Positions 33,917 through 39,991 of a DNA stretch of 39,991 bases are shown here, piece by piece (the stretch's first letter is position 1; each line of letters starts with the position of its first letter). The notes below the pieces were generated by a model. It searched no databases. It saw only the letters and a list, made by a program, of their open reading frames with translations, and was not told where the DNA came from. A program made the position numbers and the translations under genes. The DNA is from an uncultured Opitutia bacterium (GTDB lineage: Bacteria > Verrucomicrobiota > Verrucomicrobiia > Opitutales > Opitutaceae): the NCBI GenBank assembly GCA_903873805.1, contig CAIQQB010000120.1, forward strand, positions 1 to 39,991, read 5' to 3'.

Positions 33917-35491
33917 ATGACCACCGCCGCCTCTCCCCGCCCTCGATTCCTGCACCGCCGGTTCTCGGTCCGCGGACTCCTCCGGTTGGTGTTCGTCCTG
34001 GTTTGCCTCATCACGCTGTTTGCCCTGGCGATGGCGGTGGAGACGTGGCGGTCGGCGCGGGAATGGCGGGCCTGGCGCGCGGCCGCCGAGGCCCGGGGCG
34101 AGCGTTTCGACTGGGCCTCGATCATTCCGCCCACGCCGCCACCGGAGCAGAATTTTGCCGCCATCCCGTTGTTTCAAAAACTCTTTGATTATACGACCGG
34201 ACCCAACGGCCAACTGAAGTACCGCGATCCCGCCGTCGAAGACTGGTTGAAGAAGACCACCCCCGTGCTCGGTGCTGAGGAGGGAGAAAGACCCACGCCA
34301 GACAGCCCCAATTCCTGGGAAACGGGTTCAGCCACCAATTTGGCCCTTTGGGCGGACCTCTATCGCGGCAACTCAAATTACCCGCCCGCCCCCGACGGGG
34401 CCACGCCCGCGCAGACCATATTGGCGGCGTTGGGCCAGTTTGATGCCGAGATGGAGGAATTGCGGACGGCGTCGGAACGGCCTCAATCGGTTTTTCCGCT
34501 GCATTACAGCGAAGGCGCCTCGATGCGCTTGGTTCACCGGGAGGTGTTGGGGAAACTGGAATCGATTGCGGTGCTGCGGGCGTTGGCCTTCGGCCGGACC
34601 GGGCCGTCGGAGCGTGCCCTTGATGAATTACTGCTGGCGCAGCGGTTGGCCGAGGCCCTGCGCACGGAACCGACACTCGGCTCCACTTTAACCAGGGTTG
34701 GGTATCATCGCGTCGCGCTTCAGCCTGTCTGGGAAGCGCTGGCCGAGCGACGTTTGAATGGCGAACAGCTCACCCGGCTTCAATCCACCCTCGCGTCAGT
34801 CAACTTTGTCCCACAGCTGATTGTCGCCGTGCAGGCCGAACGTGCCTTTACGTGGGCCTTATTGGAGCGAATCCGCACCGGATCCGTCGGTCTTAAGGCG
34901 ATGCTCGGACGTTCGCCTCCGGGACCGCAGTATCAGTTGCTACGGCTCCACAGTTTCTCCGGATTTTTTTTCTACCGGAGCGAGTTGGTTATCAGCCGCT
35001 ATTTTACGGAGGGCATTCTGCCGGTGTTGGATCCCCTCCACGGCGCGATCAATTTTGGAGCCTTCGTCGAAACGAACGCCCGTATGAAGCCGCAATTGAA
35101 TTCCCCGTTCAATCTGCCCGCGGGATTTCTGACCGCAACTTACGAGGAATTGCTCCGTAGGATTCTGTTTGTGCAGGCCGGTCAGAGCATGGCCGTGGCC
35201 GCGTGCGCCCTCGAGCGCTGGCGGCTAACCCATGACGCATATCCGGAAACCTTGGACGCACTCGTGCCTGGCCTGCTGGACCAGGCACCCGTCGATCCGT
35301 TTAACGGCCAGCCCCTGCATTACCGTCGGACACCGGCGAGTCGCTACCTGCTCTATTCGGTCGGAGGCAGCGGCCGGGACAATGGCGGCCAGCCGGACTT
35401 TACTTACAGCCGGGAACCCTCGCTCACCGCGGGAAACTGGGTGTGGAGCTATGAGAAGCTGAATAGTGTGTGGGACGACGAAACGCATTGA
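33917..35491 (+). CDS. Membrane-anchored protein of a lineage-type family, function unknown
   Basis: The protein has 524 residues. A single N-terminal membrane segment (LLRLVFVLVCLITLFALAMA, about 21-40) is followed by a long, mainly helical extracytoplasmic part (SERALDELLLAQRLAEALRT, RILFVQAGQSMAVAACALER). The C-terminal 100 residues, YPETLDALVPGLLDQAPVDP then FNGQPLHYRR and LLYSVGGSGRDNGGQPD, resemble the C-terminal part of the type II secretion pseudopilin-like proteins common in Planctomycetota/Verrucomicrobiota. It starts 21 bp after the second sigma/anti-sigma pair and may be regulated with it. No function is assigned. Confidence 0.75.
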   Translation: MTTAASPRPRFLHRRFSVRGLLRLVFVLVCLITLFALAMAVETWRSAREWRAWRAAAEARGERFDWASIIPPTPPPEQNFAAIPLFQKLFDYTTGPNGQLKYRDPAVEDWLKKTTPVLGAEEGERPTPDSPNSWETGSATNLALWADLYRGNSNYPPAPDGATPAQTILAALGQFDAEMEELRTASERPQSVFPLHYSEGASMRLVHREVLGKLESIAVLRALAFGRTGPSERALDELLLAQRLAEALRTEPTLGSTLTRVGYHRVALQPVWEALAERRLNGEQLTRLQSTLASVNFVPQLIVAVQAERAFTWALLERIRTGSVGLKAMLGRSPPGPQYQLLRLHSFSGFFFYRSELVISRYFTEGILPVLDPLHGAINFGAFVETNARMKPQLNSPFNLPAGFLTATYEELLRRILFVQAGQSMAVAACALERWRLTHDAYPETLDALVPGLLDQAPVDPFNGQPLHYRRTPASRYLLYSVGGSGRDNGGQPDFTYSREPSLTAGNWVWSYEKLNSVWDDETH

Positions 35492-35692
35492 AGGTCGGTC
35501 ACTGAGCGGGTGACGCACACTCCGAATCTGGGAGAACACCCGATCGGGGCCGGACAAAATATGCGCCGATTTTGACACGGGCTGGCAAGCAACCCGGCTT
35601 GTCCTTTGGCCGGGGTCCGGGCTGAGTGGGGTCTCGTTCCTCCGGCAGCCGGCGGCGGTGGGCTGCGCGGTCCGGGGGGCCCCCCTTTCCCC
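35492..35692. other. Structured leader region upstream of the TrpB2 gene
   Basis: No gene is seen in these 201 bases. A GTCAC-TGAGCGG-GTGAC hairpin lies just after the preceding stop. Nearer the start, GCAGCC (35646-35651) can pair with GGCTGC, and a perfect 12-bp palindrome GGGGGGCCCCCC (35674-35685) sits 8 bp before the ATG, where a ribosome-binding site would be. No Trp-rich leader peptide was found. Confidence 0.5.
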
Positions 35693-37018
35693 ATGAGTTC
35701 ACCCATCCAAGCCCTCCTCCGCGCCGAGGAATTGCCCACCCACTGGTATAACCTGAACGCCGACTTCCCGGAGCCCATTCCGCCGCCGCTGCATCCCGGC
35801 ACCCGCCAGCCGGTGACGCCTGACCTGCTCTCGGCGATCTTTCCCGAGAACTTGGTCGCCCAGGAGATGACCGCGGAGCGCCTGGTGGAGATCCCGCAGG
35901 AGGTACGCGACGTTTACTCGCTGTATCGCCCGACACCACTCTTGCGCGCCGTGCGCCTCGAAAAGGCGCTGCAGACGCCCGCCCACATCTATTACAAATA
36001 TGAGGGCGTCAGCCCCGCCGGCAGTCACAAGCCCAACACGGCAATTCCGCAGGCCTACTACAACAAGATCGCGGGCACCAAGCGCCTTGCGACCGAAACG
36101 GGCGCGGGCCAGTGGGGCTCGTCCCTGGCGTTTGCGTGCAGCGTGTTCGGTCTCGAGTGCAACATCTACATGGTAAAGGTGAGCTTTCACCAGAAGCCCT
36201 ACCGCAAACTGCTGATGCAGACCTACGGTGCGACCGTCCATGCCAGCCCGAGCAACCAGACCGAGTTCGGGCGCAAGGTGCTCGCCGCCGATCCCCAGAG
36301 CAGCGGCAGCCTCGGCCTCGCAATCAGCGAGGCAATCGAGGACACCGTGACCCATCCCGGCACCAAGTATGCCCTCGGCAGCGTGCTGAACCACGTCTGC
36401 CTGCATCAGTCGGTTATCGGCCTTGAGACCATCACGCAGATGGAGCGGGCCGGCGAAGAGCCCGATGTGATCATTGGCTGCGCGGGCGGGGGCAGCAATT
36501 TCGCGGGCCTCGCCTTTCCCTTCCTCCGCGGCAAGATTGCCGGGCGGAAAAACTACCGCATCGTCGCCGTCGAGCCGGCCTCGTGCCCGTCGCTGACGAA
36601 GGGGGAGCTGCGTTACGACTTCGGCGACATGGCGGAAACGACGCCGCTGATGATGATGCACACGCTCGGCCACACCTTCATGCCGCCGAACATCCATGCG
36701 GGCGGACTCCGCTACCACGGCATGGCGCCGATGGTGAGCCATTGCAAAAAGCTCGGTCTGATCGAGGCGGTCGCGGTGCCGCAGCTGAAGGTGTTTGAAT
36801 CGGCGGTGCGATTTGCGCGGACGGAGGGAATTGTGCCCGCGCCGGAATCGTCGCACGCGATTGCGGTCGCGATCGACGAAGCCCTGCGCTGCAAGGCCGA
36901 GGGGCGCAAACGCGTCATCGTCTTCAATCTCAGCGGAAACGGCCTGCTGGATCTCGCGGCCTACGATTCCTTCCTATCCGGCAAGATGCATGAGTCCGGG
37001 CTGGACACGGGGGAATGA
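35693..37018 (+). CDS. trpB2: Tryptophan synthase beta chain-like protein, TrpB2 type
   Basis: ATG 35693 gives 441 residues, longer than canonical TrpB (about 400) as usual for TrpB2. PLP site: KYEGVSPAGSHKPNTAIPQA with the Schiff-base Lys in SHKPN; ETGAGQWGSSLA follows, and the phosphate loop is GCAGGGSNFAGLAFP. C-terminal NLSGNGLLDLAAYDSFLSGK is typical. TrpB2 condenses indole or O-phosphoserine-type substrates with serine and acts without TrpA; no trpA is present here. The start is preceded by a perfect G6C6 palindrome that could mask ribosome binding. Confidence 0.93.
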   Translation: MSSPIQALLRAEELPTHWYNLNADFPEPIPPPLHPGTRQPVTPDLLSAIFPENLVAQEMTAERLVEIPQEVRDVYSLYRPTPLLRAVRLEKALQTPAHIYYKYEGVSPAGSHKPNTAIPQAYYNKIAGTKRLATETGAGQWGSSLAFACSVFGLECNIYMVKVSFHQKPYRKLLMQTYGATVHASPSNQTEFGRKVLAADPQSSGSLGLAISEAIEDTVTHPGTKYALGSVLNHVCLHQSVIGLETITQMERAGEEPDVIIGCAGGGSNFAGLAFPFLRGKIAGRKNYRIVAVEPASCPSLTKGELRYDFGDMAETTPLMMMHTLGHTFMPPNIHAGGLRYHGMAPMVSHCKKLGLIEAVAVPQLKVFESAVRFARTEGIVPAPESSHAIAVAIDEALRCKAEGRKRVIVFNLSGNGLLDLAAYDSFLSGKMHESGLDTGE

Positions 37019-37105
37019 CCGAGGAGATCGAACTTTTCGCGCAGGCTTACACTAACAATCCAAGGCCGGTCCCTTTCCGATTGGTCCCCGATCTAATCTG
37101 CAAAG

Positions 37106-37588
37106 TTACCAAACCTCCCGGACATCTGCCTGGATGATCCACTTTCCATTTTCGTATTGAAGCAGGAATTGCTTTGGGCCACCCGGGTTGGGTGGGAGGT
37201 CGTAGTACGCTTTTGCTGTGCTCATGATGGGGCCTTTCAGTGGATCTGGCTCAATCGGTATTACCTTACTTGGAATATATTTAGGTGTCGCATTTTGCAT
37301 CGATTCCAACTCGGCCATCAATTGAGTTAAATTTCCGAATCCTAGTGCCCTGTGGCCACGCTCTAATTGATCCGAATTTCTGTAAATGAGGGATTCGCCC
37401 GTATCCGTAGGCATGAATGAATTAAAACTAACGTATTTATCAGCAAATGCCGGGAACCCCTCTTTTTTCAGCGTCTGGAGCATGTCTTGCACGGCAATTT
37501 GCAATTCAGCCTTCGGGTCTATCGCTGCCGGGGAAATCGCAACGACGATCGACTTGTCTTGTGCCTCAATCGGTCCGGCGGGCCTTTC
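37106..37588 (-). pseudogene. Truncated or start-less gene next to the IS66 insertion
   Basis: The minus-strand frame is open from a TAG at 37591-37589 down to the stop at 37106 and reads PAGPIEAQDKSIVVAISPAA, then DPKAELQIAVQDMLQTLKKE and on to WIIQADVREVW. The text looks like a real protein, but no ATG or GTG precedes the conserved-looking part; only a TTG at 37504 or internal codons are available. The IS66 left end begins at 37593, so the original N-terminus (probably a signal peptide) appears to have been removed or separated. Base composition is clearly AT-richer than the neighbours, which suggests foreign origin. Family not recognised. Confidence 0.55.
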
Positions 37589-37651
37589 CTACGTAAACGT
37601 CCGGGCGGCGTCCTCCTATGCGGCGAGTAGAAGGTCGGATATGATGTCGCG

Positions 37652-37987
37652 ATGGCCATCATTGCGACTGAACTGATCCGAACGAAGCAGGACGAACGAG
37701 GGCGGCGAATCACGCCGGCCGCTGAACGGGAGGCGCTGGTGCGGGCGTACCGCGAGAGCGGCCTGACCCAGAAGGCGTTCGCCGAGCGCGAGGGGATCAA
37801 GTATCCGACCTTCGTGTCGTGGATTCAGGCGAGTGCGCGGCGTCCCACCCAGCCGAAGGTCGGGTTCGCCGAGTTGACCGTGGCGCGAGCCCCGGGACTG
37901 CTGGAAGTGCAGCTGGCTGATGGCACCGTGATCCGCGGCGGTCAGGCCGAGGACCTCGCGCGACTGCTGCAACTGGTCCGATGCTGA
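37652..37987 (+). CDS. tnpA: IS66 accessory protein TnpA
   Basis: The protein has 111 residues. The central helix-turn-helix ([20 protein letters not shown], with TFVSW following) and the C-terminal [18 protein letters not shown] are typical of IS66 TnpA. It is needed for transposition together with TnpB in characterised elements, but its exact job is unsettled. Its stop overlaps the tnpB start by 7 bp. Confidence 0.9.
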   Translation: MAIIATELIRTKQDERGRRITPAAEREALVRAYRESGLTQKAFAEREGIKYPTFVSWIQASARRPTQPKVGFAELTVARAPGLLEVQLADGTVIRGGQAEDLARLLQLVRC

Positions 37988-38325
37988 CCTTTCCCTCGGC
38001 CCTGCGGATCTTCCTCGCCGTCGAGCCGGTGGACATGCGCAAGCAGTTCAACGGCCTGTGGAGTCTGGCGGAGGAGAAGCTCAAGGAGAACCCGCGTCAC
38101 GGGGCGGTGTTCGTCTTCGTCAACAAGGACCGGGACCGGATCAAGCTGCTCTACTGGGACGGCACGGGCGTGTGGGTGTTCGCCAAGCGGCTGGAGAAGG
38201 GGCGCTTCAGCTGGCCGGTGGGCGGCGACGAGACCAAGCTCACCCTGACGCCGCCCGCGCTGACGATGTTGCTGGCGGGCATCGACCTGAAAGACGGCTG
38301 CCGGAAAGCGTGGTACGAAGGCTGA
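37981..38325 (+). CDS. tnpB: IS66 accessory protein TnpB
   Basis: The protein has 114 residues, the standard size. The family signature is [39 protein letters not shown] and [16 protein letters not shown]. It overlaps tnpA by 7 bp, suggesting translational coupling. It is unrelated to the RuvC-like TnpB of IS200/IS605. Confidence 0.95.
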   Translation: MLTFPSALRIFLAVEPVDMRKQFNGLWSLAEEKLKENPRHGAVFVFVNKDRDRIKLLYWDGTGVWVFAKRLEKGRFSWPVGGDETKLTLTPPALTMLLAGIDLKDGCRKAWYEG

Positions 38326-38396
38326 AAAAAGATTCGTTTTGATGCGAAAAAGCTTGTCAGCGGACGATACGGTATCCATGTTATGGATACTCTTTT

Positions 38397-39884
38397 ATGC
38401 CGCCCGCCGAACAGGTCTACGCCGAGAACCTCGCCCTCAAGGAGGAAGTCGAGGAGCTGCGGGCACAGGTGGCATGGTTCCAGCGGCAGATGTTCGCGGG
38501 GGGCCGCAGCGAAAAACTCCCGGGGGACACCCCGCTGCAGACCAAGCTCGGGCTGCCCGAGACGACGCCGGCGGAGCCGAAGCGCCAGGTGATCACGTAC
38601 GAGCGGCGGACGCCGGCTCCGGAGCAGCGGCCGATCGCGGCGGAGGTGTTTGCGCACCTGCCGGTGCAGGAAACGGTGGAAATCCTGCCCGCCGAGGTGC
38701 AGGCCGAGCCGGCCGCCTTCGAAAAGATCGGGGAGGAGCGCACGTTCGAGGTGGACCTCGTGCCGCCGAAGCTGGTGAAGCGGGAGATCGTGCGGCCGAA
38801 GTTCCGGCGCAAGGCTGTGCGCGACCAGGCTCCGGTGATCGCCCCGGCGCCGCCGCGACCGGCGGTGGGCGGTTATGCAGCGGCCGGACTGATCGCCTAT
38901 GTCGTGATCTCCAAGTACCAGCACCATTTGCCGCTGTATCGCCAGGAGGTGATGTCGGCACAGTGGGGGGCGGTGCTCAGCCGCAAGACGATGGCCGACT
39001 GGGTGCGGATCGCCGCCGACTGGGCGGAACCGATCTACAAGCTGATGCTCGCGGACCTGCTGCGGTCTCACTACCTCCAGTGCGACGAGACGCCGGTCAA
39101 GTTCCTCGATCCTGACGAAAAAGGCCGCGGAGCGCTCCAGGGCTACCTGTGGGTGGTGAGCCAACCCGGCGGCGATGTCGTCTTCGATTGGCGCCTGACG
39201 CGTCGTCACGGTGAACTGACCGGGCTGCTGACCGACGACTACACCGGGCTGATGCAGTCCGATGGCTACGAGGCGTACGGCGCCTATGCGCGGTCCCACC
39301 CGGGGGTCGTGTGGCTGGGGTGCTGGGCGCACGCCCGACGGAAGTTTTTCGAGGCGCAGTCCGATCATCCCCGGATCGCCAAGGCAGCCCTGCGGTTGAT
39401 CGGCCGGATGTACCAGCGGGAGCGCGAATGGGACGAGCGCCAACTTCCGGCCGGGGAACGAACCAAAGAGAGGCTCAAGCCCGAGGGTCTGGCCCGCACC
39501 ATGGACAGTCTGCGGCGCTTGGCCTTGTGGGCACGACAGTGGGTGCGGCCCAAATCCACCTTGGGCAAGGCCTGTGACTACCTCCTTGGGCAGTGGGAAC
39601 CATTGGTGACGCACCTGTACCACGGCGAAAGCCGGCTGGACAACAACCTCGTCGAAAATGCCGTCCGGCCTTCCTGCATCGGCAAGAAGAACTGGCTGTT
39701 CATCGGCCACCCGGAAGCCGGCCAGCGCTCGGCCATCCTTTACTCGCTGATCGTGTCCTGCCAGCGCCACGGCAAGGATCCCCTGGCTTACTTGAAAGAC
39801 CTCCTCACGCGTCTGCCCCGGATGACGAATCAGGACGATCTGCGTCAGTTGACTCCGCTGCTCTGGCAGCCGGCTTCGATCTAA
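38397..39884 (+). CDS. tnpC: IS66 transposase TnpC (DDE type)
   Basis: The protein has 495 residues. N-terminal leucine-zipper coiled coil (YAENLALKEEVEELRAQVAW), a middle region where the usual zinc-finger cysteines are missing (EVQAEPAAFEKIGEERTFEV), then the DDE domain: D230 in QCDETPVKF, D289 in QSDGYEAYG and E420 in NNLVENAVRP. The IS66 C-terminal piece, SLIVSCQRHGKDPLAYLKDL, is present. All catalytic residues are intact, so the element is potentially active. Confidence 0.94.
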   Translation: MPPAEQVYAENLALKEEVEELRAQVAWFQRQMFAGGRSEKLPGDTPLQTKLGLPETTPAEPKRQVITYERRTPAPEQRPIAAEVFAHLPVQETVEILPAEVQAEPAAFEKIGEERTFEVDLVPPKLVKREIVRPKFRRKAVRDQAPVIAPAPPRPAVGGYAAAGLIAYVVISKYQHHLPLYRQEVMSAQWGAVLSRKTMADWVRIAADWAEPIYKLMLADLLRSHYLQCDETPVKFLDPDEKGRGALQGYLWVVSQPGGDVVFDWRLTRRHGELTGLLTDDYTGLMQSDGYEAYGAYARSHPGVVWLGCWAHARRKFFEAQSDHPRIAKAALRLIGRMYQREREWDERQLPAGERTKERLKPEGLARTMDSLRRLALWARQWVRPKSTLGKACDYLLGQWEPLVTHLYHGESRLDNNLVENAVRPSCIGKKNWLFIGHPEAGQRSAILYSLIVSCQRHGKDPLAYLKDLLTRLPRMTNQDDLRQLTPLLWQPASI

Positions 39885-39895
39885 AACTAAGATCT

Positions 39896-39963
39896 CATTG
39901 GTAACCATCGCGACGTCGTAATGGTCACCATTGAGACATCGCATTGGTAACCATCAAGACGTC
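39896..39963 (+). repeat. Three 22-bp subterminal iterons of the IS66 element
   Basis: CATTGGTAACCATCGCGACG.. (39896-39917), TAATGGTCACCATTGAGACA.. (39919-39940) and CATTGGTAACCATCAAGACG.. (39942-39963) repeat with an exact 23-bp period. Each centres on the palindrome GGTNACC. They lie between tnpC and the right inverted repeat, where transposase binding sites would be expected. Confidence 0.8.
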
Positions 39964-39991
39964 AGCCCAGGGACGCGGACCGGACGCTTAC

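Larger units (their letters stand above)
37593..39991 (+). mobile_element. Complete IS66-family insertion sequence (about 2.4 kb)
   Basis: Terminal inverted repeats are GTAAACGTCCGGGCGGCGTC (37593-37612) and, reverse-complemented, GTAAGCGTCCGGTCCGCGTC (39972-39991), 17 of 20 matching, with the GTAA ends typical of IS66. The three IS66 genes tnpA, tnpB and tnpC lie in order on one strand and look intact. IS66 elements make 8-bp target duplications; the left flank is TTTCCTAC (37585-37592), but the right flank is outside the window, which ends on the last base of the element. Confidence 0.92.

Overview
The window is GC-rich bacterial DNA from a Gram-negative organism: it carries LPS modification genes, a RseP-type membrane protease and a BAM-era lipid/isoprenoid gene cluster. 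The gene set (dense ECF sigma/anti-sigma pairs, a long-type IspG, a TrpB2, a bufferin-like operon) and the very abundant short palindromic intergenic repeats fit Verrucomicrobiota, most likely Opitutaceae. That placement is inference; no 16S gene is present.

Layout. 1-5625 (minus): an Ara4N lipid A modification operon in the order arnT, arnB, arnC, formyltransferase, decarboxylase. The two activities fused in E. coli ArnA are separate genes here. 6188-7303 (plus): a Hanks-type kinase with a C-terminal membrane anchor, bracketed by two copies of a compound repeat. 7692-9356 (minus): leuA. 9636-11209 (plus): ECF sigma factor, small membrane protein and a CpxP/Spy-like periplasmic protein. 11341-13863 (plus): a GGCT-like protein, the SRP RNA and dnaX, which has an A10 slippery run and a -1-frame extension. 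14100-14176: tRNA-Pro(GGG). 14564-16606: ligA. 16631-19637 (minus): AAA ATPase, an unknown protein and dnaA, with DnaA-box-like sites and a 49-bp nested palindrome upstream that may belong to the chromosomal origin.

20129-26653 (minus) is the conserved envelope/isoprenoid cluster uppS-cdsA-dxr-rseP-ispG. 26781-28707 holds a pterin carbinolamine dehydratase, a lipoprotein and a divergent MTA phosphorylase-like gene. 28843-33895 (plus) is a bufferin-type (copper-binding RiPP metallophore) operon: Cys-repeat precursor, MNIO/DUF692 enzyme, DUF2063 partner, DoxX protein and an ECF sigma/anti-sigma pair, followed by a second such pair. After it come a lineage-type membrane protein, TrpB2 (35693-37018), a truncated gene and a complete IS66 element whose right end is the last base of the window.

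Two kinds of non-coding structure run through the whole window. The first is several families of 25-115 bp double-hairpin palindromes, often bounded by GTAGG...CCTAC, mostly between genes but also inside reading frames (dnaX extension, the 17401-18003 gene, bufC). The second is pairs of degenerate, strand-skewed short-repeat arms in inverted orientation, one of which lies inside ispG. These, the dnaX recoding site and the bufferin operon are the most interesting items.
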